From Labyrinthula sp. Ha (lineage: Eukaryota; Sar; Bigyra; Labyrinthulida; Labyrinthulaceae), in the NCBI GenBank assembly GCA_015227615.1, contig JAALGZ010000005.1, positions 1,488,001 through 1,552,000 of the forward strand: 64,000 nucleotides of DNA, in the 5' to 3' direction. Every line of letters begins with the position of its first letter. The stretch's first letter is position 1. The position numbers and the translations under genes were made by a program. This document shows positions 33,484-44,300 of this stretch, piece after piece. The notes beneath the pieces are model-generated. The model saw nothing but the letters and a program-made list of their open reading frames with translations. It did not search any database and had not been told where the DNA came from.

Positions 33484-35690
33484 CTGCCTTCTCTAGATAC
33501 TGAAGACTCAGCTTCTGCTGCTCTTCTATCTTCAAATTCGTTACCGAGAGAGACCCATCCTGACCTTAGGTTATTCCTACGGGCAAATATCTCTAGATAC
33601 CTCCCGTCAGGGAACAAAGCTTCAATCGAGTCATAAATCTCTTCAGGTTTCTTACTTGGTCCTTTCAAAGAAGCTACAATTTCCGTCTTGACCTTTCCTT
33701 TGATTGCATAATCTTTAGCACCCTTTTCTAACACCAGACAGTATTCGTTGTTCCTCAAAAATAAAGGACCCGGTCTCCATCTCTCCTTTCCTCCTTGAGT
33801 CATCTTTTTCCAAACTATCAATTCCTTCAACTTAAACCCCGTTGCTTCTAATTTGGTTAACACTTTCCCAATACGAGATACTGGAACCCACATAAACAAG
33901 AAGCCTTCTTCCATAACCAAAGGTATCTGATCCAGTAACTTTAAGATATCATGATCTTTCATCGTAGGATATGATATTGTGGTTCCTCTTGTTGGATTAT
34001 CCGAAGCCACTTTCCAAGGGGCGTCTACAAGTATCACATCAAAGTTGGCATCCATCCACTTCAACCCCTGACTAGCTTTCCACTGAATAGGACAACTACC
34101 AAGAACTGGCAACCAAATCTTTGAACCCACTTCTCCCAGGCTTACTGTCCATTTTCCTTGACAATTCCTTTCGAACTGCATATCATCAACCTCGAACACA
34201 TCACAATCCTGGCTACCTGCCTTTTCCATTATCTTATTCATGTTCTCGGATAACTTTCCCTGGAGAAATAATTTCCTCTTCATACTAGATATCTCGTTTT
34301 CAATAGCATCAACTAGCTTTGCATCTTCAACTCTCAAATCAACCTTATCCTGAATTCTACCAAAGAGTACTTGTTCAGGCATCAAATTTAACGCTCTCAA
34401 AACATCCCTCCCTATAAGCAAATTGCTCCATTGAGGTTTATCAACGATCCAAAGTTTTACTTCTGGAACCGTGATCCAAATAGAAGTATCTTCCAATCCT
34501 ATCTTCAGGTCAACCACTACGTATCCTTTCATAACCGCCACCGTATTACTCGCGTCTCTTATTCCCCTATTTTCTATCTGCATGAATTTATCCAATACTT
34601 CACTTTGAATACCTAACGAGTCTATTCCTGAAACCGTGACACTTGCTCCAGAATCAAACTCCGCATCAACTCCATATGATGTTCCCCCTAAGCATACTTT
34701 GAATTTAAAGGAAGCGTCTTTGCCTTTCATTGCTTCTCCTTCAAATAAGAATTCAATTTTATCCTCTAACTTCAGGTTATCCGGTTTGGACAATTCACCG
34801 AAGGATAGTTTTTGAATTTCTTGTTTGCTAATTCCTGTATTTTTCCCAAACAAGCTTTTCAGTTTTTCCTTCCTCTTATCGCTCATAATAAAATCCTCCT
34901 TCGTTCTGCACTTAATCATTCCCCTTTTCCTACCATACTCCTGATCAAGATAATCATTCAAAAGCCGAAAGGAAACTTTTAGTCCATGTACTTCACTAAG
35001 CCTTTGCAATCTGAGGAGCTTCTGAACCTTCCCCACTATTTGAGACCTGGTTTTCCCTGGCAAGTATTTTCCTTTTAAGATCTTATCCCACTGTCCGTAG
35101 CCATATGCCAAGATACAATGCTCCAAAACTTCCTCTTCCCTTTTATTCCATCCTGGGGTATGAGTCCGTTTGTTTGAAATACTGCCTTCTCGATGATTGA
35201 ATACGTCTCCAACAACAAACCTGGCTTCTTCATTGATATGCAGCCTGAATAAATACGCGGCATCCTGATCCGTATCCCTCCTTTCTTCTAAAAATTCCGA
35301 CATCTTGACCGGTTGTTCTTTCCACATATCAGTGAAACTTTCCCAACTCTTCTCCGACTCGTCAAATCCTTTCAAAGATACCAGAACTTCATATCCCTCC
35401 GTACCCTGTCGCAAAGAGTGAAATCCAGTTACTTCAAATTCCCCTGCTTGATGTATGACATGCGATTTCAACTCCTGTGTTATCTTTCCGGGTTCCCCTG
35501 AATATGAAACGAGCCTATGAGAATGAACCTCCTTCTCTGCACCGAAAATATCCTTTACTAGATACACATTGCTTCCTAAGATTCGCGTAATAGTAAAGGG
35601 TCCAACCCAAGTCAACCTGGTTTTATCCCCGAACTTATTGATCCTTGCGACTCTCACCAACTCTCCCTCAGAAAACTGTACTTGATGTAC
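33354..35690 (-). CDS. C-terminal module of the element: GPY/F, chromodomain, SANT, aspartic protease, MT-A70
   Basis: GPY/F tail: LTWVGPFTITRILGSNVYLV. Chromodomain: YEVLVSLKGFDESEKSWESF. SANT/Myb: WNKREEEVLEHC then YGYGQWDKIL and LPGKTRSQIVGKVQKLL. Aspartic protease: FDSGASVTV (catalytic D-[ST]-G) with LLIGRDVL, the family's second hallmark, about 75 residues later. MT-A70: a D-x-P-W-type catalytic motif in FDVILVDAPW, then EGFLFMWVP, EYCLVLEKGAK, KKPEEIYDSIEALFPDGR and YLEIFARRNNLRSGWVSLGN. These last blocks are the signature of METTL3/METTL14-class N6-adenine methyltransferases. The function in the element is unknown; marking its own RNA or DNA is inference. Confidence 0.88.
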   Translation of the reverse strand, partial: VHQVQFSEGELVRVARINKFGDKTRLTWVGPFTITRILGSNVYLVKDIFGAEKEVHSHRLVSYSGEPGKITQELKSHVIHQAGEFEVTGFHSLRQGTEGYEVLVSLKGFDESEKSWESFTDMWKEQPVKMSEFLEERRDTDQDAAYLFRLHINEEARFVVGDVFNHREGSISNKRTHTPGWNKREEEVLEHCILAYGYGQWDKILKGKYLPGKTRSQIVGKVQKLLRLQRLSEVHGLKVSFRLLNDYLDQEYGRKRGMIKCRTKEDFIMSDKRKEKLKSLFGKNTGISKQEIQKLSFGELSKPDNLKLEDKIEFLFEGEAMKGKDASFKFKVCLGGTSYGVDAEFDSGASVTVSGIDSLGIQSEVLDKFMQIENRGIRDASNTVAVMKGYVVVDLKIGLEDTSIWITVPEVKLWIVDKPQWSNLLIGRDVLRALNLMPEQVLFGRIQDKVDLRVEDAKLVDAIENEISSMKRKLFLQGKLSENMNKIMEKAGSQDCDVFEVDDMQFERNCQGKWTVSLGEVGSKIWLPVLGSCPIQWKASQGLKWMDANFDVILVDAPWKVASDNPTRGTTISYPTMKDHDILKLLDQIPLVMEEGFLFMWVPVSRIGKVLTKLEATGFKLKELIVWKKMTQGGKERWRPGPLFLRNNEYCLVLEKGAKDYAIKGKVKTEIVASLKGPSKKPEEIYDSIEALFPDGRYLEIFARRNNLRSGWVSLGNEFEDRRAAEAESSVSREGSVALVPREEGAVTKEPKLSGEKSEVDGKPEVSCRSEVKVGTTA

Positions 35691-35949
35691 CAAATTCTTA
35701 TTCGATCTTGCCCTAGCCGCAGCTCTTCTAAGAGTCATTCTCGAAACCACTGACTTATCCACTTTTCTTAACACTTCTGTAAGTAGGTCTAGTTGTTAAA
35801 TGACTTTTTCCTCTGCCAGAGGCTCTTTCAATTTACCTTCCACTGAAAATACTAGAGCATCGCTGTTCCTTTCACCATTTGGTCTTTTAGTATCGATAAC
35901 TGTTCCATCCTGCTGCCTACCCCCAAATATCTCCATGGGGGTTTTATAT

Positions 35950-36960
35950 CCTAGATCAGTTCTGGGCTTATTGTTAGCATATGCTTGAATAACTTCTGTT
36001 AAGAGATGCCAAGAGTCGTGATCCAATAAGTATTGACTTGTCAAACTTTTCACATATCTCAGAAGGGCTTGATGTGTCACTTCTGCTGATCCATTAGTCC
36101 ATGGGGAATAACTTACCCCCAAACTATGCTGAAAAGGAAAATATTCCTTGAAGCGCTGCACAACTTTGTTCACGAAGTGACTTCCTCTATCAGAGACTAA
36201 GTGGAAATTTTGAGCAAGGCCATTATCCCCCTTCCATCTTATCAAACCTTTGACAAATACATCCACCGTACATCTTTTAGCTGCTACAAGCAAGATTTTT
36301 CTTGAAACATCCTCAACTAGCACCAACCAATATCCATTTCTTACAAATAAAAAGTCTGGGTGAATAACTTGATTCACCTTCGTTCCATGAACTATCTCAC
36401 TTATTCTTCTTCTCCGATAATAGCCTCTAGGATCACAGTGAAGGCAACTTCTTTTTATCCCATTCACTATATCTCTTTTAACATCTTCAGTTAGGAAAAG
36501 TTCATATTTGCTGAGATAATGTAGCATATTCTCTACTCCAATATGTCCATGTGAAATATGAATCATCCACGTAACGTGTGCTATTAGGGGTCTTGGAATC
36601 CACGGTTTCTTCGTATCCTTATATATATACACCTCTTCATCATCTTGGATAAGGGATCTTTTCTGGGCCAAAGTTAAAGTTGCATGGCTGTCCTTTTGTT
36701 CCGCCTTAAGTGAATCACTATCGATTGGCTTGAAGTTTCCTGTGTAGTCTGGTTGCAGAAAGCTTACCCTAAAATCAACATAACTCTGGTCAAGCTTTCC
36801 CGAGTTCTTTACCTTCACATGCTTCGCGTCGTATTGCCCGTGCTCAAGAATTATATCTCCTGCAAGTTCTAGTCTTTCTTTCTCCAAATCGTATTCTACC
36901 TTTTGTTCGCCACAATATCCCCACCTGGTCAATACATCTGCAAGTTTGTTTTGGTCTGTC
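35950..36960 (-). CDS. Integrase of the chromovirus
   Basis: The zinc-binding HHCC region shows HVTWMIHISHGHIG and SCLHC. The DDE core shows DFLFVRNGYWLVLVEDVS (first D), LVSDRGSHFVNK (second D) and SPWTNGSAEVTHQALLRYV (E). It inserts the cDNA into host DNA. Confidence 0.9.
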
Positions 36961-37029
36961 GGAACATGGATGGCCCTTATTTGCACACCTTGAATAAGCA
37001 ACAATCATCTGTACAGTCTTCCAATAGTT

Positions 37030-39995
37030 GATAGGTTTAAACTGCGTTCTGGCTTTATTAGATGAACAATATTCATATGATCTGTAAAGAGTTTTATCGG
37101 TAAAGGATGCGAATCCAGAAGAAAACGGAACTTCTGTATTGTCCTAACAACAGGGAATAGTTCTTTGTCCGGAGTCCCCCAATTGTGAGAGCTTCCTCTA
37201 TAAGCTCCGCTTAGGAAATAGAAGGGATGAAATTTGACCTTCGTCAAGTCACTTTCATCCTGATTAACTTCTTCTAGACCCAAAATAGCACTCCAATAAT
37301 CTTTACTTGCATCCGTCACCAATATCACATTTTTATCACTAGAATAATTGCTCAGATTTCTCTTAGCTGCTGATGCAATTCTTTTCTTTAACTTTTGAAA
37401 GGACTCTTCATATTCTTGATTCCACCATTGTTCCAAACTTATGCCCTTTCTTTGCTTTCTATTGACCTTTCTACCCCTTAAAGATGACACCTCGTTTTTG
37501 ATTGTTATTACTAGTTTTGCCAGATTTTCTATCAACTCTGCAAGCTGCGGGATAGTTCTATTCGGACAAATAGAAATATAGAGGACGTCTTCTAATTCGC
37601 CCATTGTCCTAGGAGAATTCACATTCAGGATCCTGTTAAAATACTTATCCTCAAACCTCCATTGTCCCTCTGATAATATTCGACCGCACGAACTAACGTT
37701 GGTAGAAAACAGGTTACACTTGTCCACGTTTAATCTAACATCATATTTTCTTACGTTTGTCAAGTATTGGTCAATAACTTTCAAGAAACAAGGCCAAGTT
37801 GGAGCATATACTAGAGCATCATCAACCCATTGTAACACCCCACCCTTGGGGTTCCCAAACAACGCATCCCTTTGTATTCCACCAAGTATTTGCGTGACCA
37901 TTCTCTCCTGATAGTGCGTAGGCGTATTCACATAGCCCATTGGTGCTCCAAGCAATCTAAATGGCCCGAATATTGTGCTAATTCCAAAGTATTTCGTTGA
38001 TTCAGCGTCAACCTTCAAGAGATCAAATCCACTTAAGCAATCAAATAAAGCAAAAAACTTTGCATCAGAAGGCAACCAGCTTATCTGTTGTTCCACTGCA
38101 GGAAGTATTGCCGTTTCTACTTCAACACGCTCATTCAACCTTCTTAAGTTTACAACCATTCTAAATCCTCCACTTGCCTTTGGAACCATGAATGCTGCGC
38201 TACTCCAGACTGAACAAGGATCTCTTTCTATGATCCCATTTTTCTCCAACAACTGTAACTTCTCCCTCAAAGCTTCTTTCTTCTCAGAGGACATCATACG
38301 AGGAGCTGCCCTCACCGGTAAGACGTTCGGCTTCATTGTTACCTTCATTTCGTTAAGAGTACTCATCCTTGCTTTACATACCTTGTCACCGAAAGCTGCC
38401 TCGTGCTTCTGGAGTACCTGAAAATATTCATTGGCTTGCTCGTCCGAGAGATCCTCCGCTCGATTCATTGCTTCATGCAATTTTTCATTAATTCTATTGT
38501 GATCATCATTCTCCTCTTCTTCTAAGTTTTCGCCAATGCCAACTTCTAATTCTTTATCGTAGAATATAGTTCGATAATCATCATATTCCTCTTCCAACGG
38601 TCCATTTCCATCCTCATACACCAAATAATCGGGAACCTCTTCCGTTTTTAGAGCATAATCGCTATACCCAGGAATACTGCAAGCAAAGGTCTTGTCCCCT
38701 GTATCATTTTTTCTTCTTTCTGAAGGCCAAGAGAGATCCAACTTCACATTCTTTGCTTGTTCCTGGCGCTCTTTCCTTTCCTCATTGCCTTGCACAGTAC
38801 TTCTCGTTAATAATATGTCCACGTTTCCTATCGTTTTAGTAGCTGTAAATTTCGCCGTTTCGTGCGGTAATGTCCCCTCGGTTTTTATCTCTTTCGTATT
38901 CTTCTTCAAACAATCTCGATAAAGATGACCCACTTCACCACAACTGAAGCACTTCCTCATTTCCAACCTCCTGTCTTTCCCTCCTCCGGTTACTTTACTC
39001 TGGGTACCTTCTGTTGTTGTTGGTTTTATTATTGATGGCTCCTTTCTTGCTTGAGATGACATAAATGGGATTCGATTAATACCTCGTTGAGGAGCTACTG
39101 GTTGATAGGCAACGTTAGACAGGGTGAAGTGCGTATTGGCATACCTTGCCTCCGCCAGCAATGCTGCTTTGGTCACTTTCCAGGTAGTCCATTCCTTCTC
39201 ATCCTGAGTCAGCTCAGCTGTACCTAAGAGAAATTGCCTAGGAAGATGGCCAATAACTATTTTACAGAAGTTGCGTTCAGTTTCTTGAGAAATTGTTAGT
39301 CCTTGGACAAGATCGGAGACCTTCTTTACAAATGCCCTCATCGAAGTCAGGATTCCTCCCTCAACTTTCCACTTCAACTTGATTTTGGCAATAAACAATA
39401 GTCTGGCCTTGCGGTTCGACTGATCTTCCTCCTGTATTTCTCTCAATTTATCAAGTATAGATTCTCTACTATTCGTATCAACCCCCTCCTGGAGGTTGAG
39501 CTCTGATAACGTCTCGATGTTAATACAGCGTTGCAAGTAGGCTGTGGGTTTATTTATTTTCTCCCTGACCAAATCTTCAAAGATCTGAAAGGAGAGTAAA
39601 AACTTTGAAACCGCCTCAGGTTCTAGATTCTCGAGAACTGGATAACCCTTGAGTTTGAGTTCCATTTCTAGCAAACGACTGGACTCACGAGCATACACTG
39701 GATTAGCCTCATCTACTATGGAATCTTTCGATGTCGAACGATTTTGCCCGGGGGCCCCTTCCTGGGCTACCCTCGGTGCCATTACCTCATGGATCTGATC
39801 TCTTATGCTAGACATCAACTGTTCTCCCATGCTGTTTATATTCTCGTTCATCTGGACTCCAAGCTTAGAGATCTCTTGCTGCATCTCACCACGCAGTTCC
39901 TGTCGTATCCTCCTCAAAGTTCTCTCCATGTTCTGTCGGATGTTAGCAGGGAACTCAGTCCCTACTTCATTCTCATCTACTCCTTGGTCGCTCAT
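37030..39995 (-). CDS. Gag, reverse transcriptase and RNase H of the chromovirus
   Basis: The first ATG is 24 bases inside the 5' LTR. The N-terminal part is Gag-like with a helical region, then a CCHC knuckle CFSCGEVGHLYRDC. No protease lies between Gag and RT; an acidic spacer is there instead. RT motifs: FMVPKASGGFRMVVNLRRLN, FALFDCLSGFDLL, GAPMGYVNTPTHYQERM and the catalytic QWVDDALVY. RNase H: ILVTDASKDYWSAIL and PDKELFPVVRTIQKFRFLL. Gag and Pol thus lie in one reading frame, as in some Ty3/gypsy groups that use a single polyprotein. Confidence 0.9.
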
Positions 39996-40019
39996 CCTAT
40001 TTTTTTTAATTGTCGACAA

Positions 40020-40308
40020 TGTGACACCCTAAGGTATATGTATCTTCTCTGGGTGTATAAAACTATGAATTCAGTTAAGCGAGCAAGGTCCTTTGAAAGC
40101 TTTCCTTTCTGTAAGTTTTATTCTTCGATTAGTTATGCTTATTTCTTAAAAACCAAAACTATATATTTATATCCGAAGTTATGCTGTCGTCCCTACTTTA
40201 ACTTCTGATCTACAGTTAACTTCTGGCTTTCCGTCAACTTCTGATTTCTCCCCGGATAACTTCGGTTCCTTGCTCACAGCACCTTCTTCTCGTGGCACTA
40301 GTGCCACA
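40020..40308 (-). repeat. 5' LTR of the chromovirus
   Basis: 289 bp, matching the 3' LTR at all but about 3 positions. The minus-strand LTR ends ...GTGTCACA and is followed at once by TTGTCGACAATT, which holds no clear tRNA-complementary primer-binding site. Confidence 0.95.
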
Positions 40309-40312
40309 ACGA
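40309..40312. repeat. Target-site duplication, right copy (ACGA)
   Basis: Matches the left copy at 33191-33194. Confidence 0.75.
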
Positions 40313-40640
40313 GCACATTGTTCTTTTTTCATGTTCAAAGACTACTTTTACGCCTCTTTGTACCACCTTTTTTGTTCACACAAGTAGTTTTTTCTGAACT
40401 TTTTGGTTTTGACTTTAACCAGGAAGAGAAAATTTGGTGTTTGTTGAATTGCCCAAAAATGCCGGTATGTACCATTACTTAACATACTTAGTATTCTTAA
40501 CGTTAATTTTACGGTAATAACGGTAAAAAAGTTGGAATTTTGCTAAATGCTAATAACGATAAGCAGAATTAACGGAAAATAAACGTTAACTAACGTTTTT
40601 AAGGTAGCGTTAAGAAACCCAAATAACAACATTTTTCACC
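40313..40640. repeat. AACGTTA-rich palindromic segment, possible hAT 3' end
   Basis: Around 40498-40610 the motifs AACGTTA, TAACGGT and TAACGTT recur in both orientations around a short spacer. Such subterminal repeats are where hAT transposases bind. Its position, directly continuing the hAT fragment left of the gypsy element, suggests the terminal part of that transposon. No exact terminal inverted repeat could be defined. Confidence 0.35.
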
Positions 40641-40739
40641 CGAAGCAAGAAAGGTAGTTAAACGCATCTGTCTCAAAGGAGCTAATGACTCGAAAGTGGG
40701 CGGAAAGCATATAACGTGCTAGCAAGTATAAACAAGAGC

Positions 40740-41180
40740 TATATGCGATCTCTATATATTCAAGTAGTTATGTTACACCAAATTTTGATGTTTTCAAGGA
40801 AAACCCAACAATTGTCTGTCTTGATGATACATGAACCTCATGTCAATGGGCATAAAACTCTGAAAACAAGGTCCAAGGTAAGTAAATTTATCAACGGCGC
40901 GCAATAGTGTACAAACAAAGTGGACCACTTGGCCGGAAACTTTCTTGTAATGTACATGAGGTTGAAAGCAGTGTCTATGTAATCCTAAGGGTTGCACACA
41001 ATAGAGATTGAAGGAAGAAAGAGCGTTTCTAAGCATCTGCAGTTCATACAGTGGACTTCATAGAGACCATACCAGTGGTTTTAAAAAGAACCTGGCACTC
41101 TGGAGAATGGTGTCAATAAGAAGGGTATAATTTTAGGAGATGATTACAATGTGTAAGTAAGTTGAGTTTCACTAAGGATC
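40740..41180 (+). mobile_element. Decayed LINE fragment, endonuclease domain
   Basis: The plus-strand frames match the LINE endonuclease at 62 kb: KTQQLSVLMIHEPHVNGHKT (intact: KTQQLSILMLQELHESGYKM), then LSCNVHEVESSVYVILRV (intact: LACNVATVQSTSDRILKV), then NKKGIILGDDYN (intact: NKRRTLLLGGDFN). It is broken by several stops and frame changes. The copia element at 41230 interrupts it or lies just beyond its end. Confidence 0.7.
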
Positions 41181-41229
41181 AAATGTAATTCGAGGTTTTC
41201 ACCTCAAGAAAACAACAATGGAAGGATAT

Positions 41230-41318
41230 TGTTATATATTTGTGATAAGTTTGAGTTTAGCTCTAGGCGTTAGTAGATTTAACAGGTCAAGCGAAGTTAT
41301 AATTTTAAATCTCTGACA
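41230..41318 (+). repeat. 5' LTR of the copia element
   Basis: TGTTATATATTTG...CTCTGACA, 89 bp, TG...CA ends. Confidence 0.85.
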
Positions 41319-44300
41319 AGGTTAACACCCGAAATAGATAACTTTCTTGGTTTAATAAAAGCTCACAGGATGGACAAGGAAAATGTAACATTCAAAAAGA
41401 AGGAGGACTTCATTTGCTGGAAGGATTACGTAACTTTGTTAATAGAAAGTAAAGAATTATACGAGGTTTTAGAGAAAGATATAGAGACTACAAAGCCACA
41501 AAATGCAAAAGCTTTGACGATAATGAAGAAGCACATGGATTTCAGTCTGCACCATATACTTCATGGAATAAGGGATCCAATTGAGGCTTTAGATGTGCTT
41601 GGGAAATATAGTATAGATAAGAAAGAGGTTAAACTGCTACAGCTACAGAATGATCTTGATAAACCAGAAGGAAGGGTTTTTCTGGAAAAAATAAATCATT
41701 TTAATGTAATATATAGACATTTTTGAATGCTGGGTGGACAAATGCCGGAAAAAAAGGTAATCTTCAAACTCTTCAATTTAGCTCCGGTCATGACTAGTGT
41801 AGAATTATTAAAGCATGATGTAGAAATAGCTGAGTCTTCTGGGAAATGTTTGGCATATAATGAGGTGTTTGCGAAGCTTCAAAAAAATAGCAGAGGTAAA
41901 TTAAGAAGTCTATTTAAAAAGAATAAGAAATACCGGAAACACATTCTTATGTTACAACTGCAATCAACCGGGACACAGAAAGTTTCAGTGTCAAAACAAA
42001 TGGTTCTCCACAATATGTAACAAACCCGGCCATAGTTCATATAGTTGTAAGAATAAGATAAAAACGAGAATTCAAAAGAAAATAATAGTTACAGTACTGC
42101 GTTTAAAGAAATGCTAACAAATATGGATTTTATGCTCAATAGTTTTCAAAATACTTTAAATTTCGAACATAACTTGGTGTTAGATTCTGGTGCGAGTTAT
42201 CATGTATGCGAAGAAGAACACTTAAATAACTTTACAGAAATTCGTGAATTGGATACACCAAAATATGTGAGTGCAGCTGGTGGAAAAATATATAAAAGCA
42301 GTAGAAAAGGAATGTTTGAAGGTATTCTTGAAAATGGAAACAGAATAATTCTAAATGAAGTATATAGGTTCAAGGAAATAAAGGGGGTTCTAATATCTAT
42401 AGCAGTCTTACTTAGTAAAGGTTTAACATTAATTGCAAAACAAGATGTATTTAATATTATGAAAGACAGTAAAATAGTGTACAAAGCAAAGAAATCAGAA
42501 AACAATTTATTTTTAGTTAAATGCAGGGCAAGGGAAGTAAAGAATACTGTTATGACATAATAAAATGAGAATAAAAATCTGTTGTATTACCACCACTTAT
42601 TTGGACATTTGGGTCAGCAACCTTTTTTACGTACAATGAAATATTATGATATAAAATGTGATATGAAAGATATTTATAAGCTGTATTGTGAAACATGTGA
42701 AAAGGTTAAAATGAAGAAAGCAGCAATAAAGAAGCAAAATACAAGTGTTTTTACAGCAGAGTCAGATACTATGTTTGTTTTAGATACTACCAATGTATTA
42801 TGTACTTCTAGGGCTGGGAATACAGGTTTTTTGTTAATGACGGATGTAAATACGAAATTCAAAAAATATGTTTTGTTATAAAGTAAAGTCGAAAGTTTCA
42901 GGAGAAGTAGCAAGATTTCTAAAGAGATTTCAAAATTTGACTAATGTAACTGTGAAGAAGCTGCATTCAGATCAAGGAACCGAATTTGTGAATCAGCAAG
43001 TGATTCAGTATTGTGAGGATGAAGGGATCACTTTTACAAATTCAGCTGCGTATGTAACTCAACACAATGAAATCGTAGAACGCTCAAACCAGTACATACT
43101 ATCAAAGATGCGAGGATTACTAAACATGACAGAAATGGAAAAAGGTTTTTATTTGAATTTTGCGGCCTACTACAGTGTGTATGTATCAAACAGGACTACA
43201 GAAGGATTAACTGAAATATCAGCCTATGAAAGAATATTTAAGAATAAATCTTTATTTCATAAACTTCATATTTTTGGTGCACTTGTTGTATATGTGAAGA
43301 AAACATAGAATAAAATTCAAGGAAAAGGTACTTATGGCTTTTTATGGGATATTATCCTATAATTTTAGAGGCATTAATAGTGGACAAAGTAACAAGAAAC
43401 TTAATCAAGACAAGAGACTTTAAAATTTCAAAAAATATGATATTATGTTTAAAAATAAAGAAGATACAGTTCAAGAAGAAAGATTAGAACCTCTAAATAT
43501 AAGTAGAAACAATGAAGAAATATCAAATAATAATATGGAATCTTATAAGATAGAAAACGAAACACAAAACGAAAGTTTTATAAGGAGAAGCACAAGAATA
43601 TCAAGACAACCAGATAGATTAGCATATTGTGAGGCAAATATTTGTAATAAGTTATTTTTGATTGAAGATGTAAACTTTATTTTTGAATTTCCTGAATTGC
43701 ATAAGTTTGCTCCAGCGTTAGTGTCAAAAGATTTGAGTCTACCAAGGAGTTATTTCCAAATTAAAAGTAAACCAGATTCGCCAGGTTGGTATGAGGCATG
43801 TAACAAAGAGTTAGAAAAGATAAATACAATGGGTAAAATGGAAATGATAGATGTATCTGAGGTGCAGAATAAACAAGAAATAATTCCTATTATGGAATTA
43901 TTCTCAAAAAAATATGATAATATAAACAAGAAGAATATCTTAAAATACCGGTTTGTAGCAAGAGGAGATTTTTAAGTTGACTACTTAAAATTCTATTCAC
44001 CAGCAAGCAGACTGGAGTTAATCAGAGTGCTTATTTACATTGTGGCTAAAGAAAATTATTTATGGTTACAGCTGGACATTGGTAACGCATTCCTTAATGG
44101 GAAATTAGATACGACTTATTTCTATTCTCTTCCTCAAAAACTAAAAGCAGAAAATCCTAATAAAATACGGAAAACTTGTCAGGCAATGTATGGGCTGAAA
44201 GAGGCTCCACTATATTGGCACAAAGAAATAAGTGAAAAACTTGAAAAGGAAGGTTTTATTATAAATCAGAAAAAAAAACAATATTAAAACATAAAGAAAA

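Larger units (their letters stand above)
33195..40308 (-). mobile_element. Ty3/gypsy chromovirus-like LTR retrotransposon with C-terminal protease and MT-A70 methyltransferase
   Basis: A 7114-bp element read on the minus strand, bounded by 289-bp LTRs and an ACGA target duplication. It looks nearly whole, with about two breaks, and is young: its LTRs differ at about 3 of 289 sites. The parts in order are Gag, a CCHC zinc knuckle (about 38940), reverse transcriptase (about 38350-37700), RNase H (about 37330-37020), integrase with HHCC zinc motif and DDE core (about 36570-35950), the GPY/F integrase tail (about 35690-35500), chromodomain (about 35400-35290), SANT/Myb-like domain (about 35165-34990), aspartic protease (about 34760-34390) and MT-A70 (about 34070-33525). 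Protease after integrase, and a methyltransferase, are both unlike standard Ty3/gypsy order (Gag-PR-RT-RH-INT). Its base composition is visibly less AT-rich than the surrounding host DNA. Confidence 0.93.

Noticed and set aside
33445-40482. Several plus-strand frames inside the chromovirus, some over 140 codons
   Set aside because: They are shadows of the minus-strand gag-pol frame and have no domains of their own.
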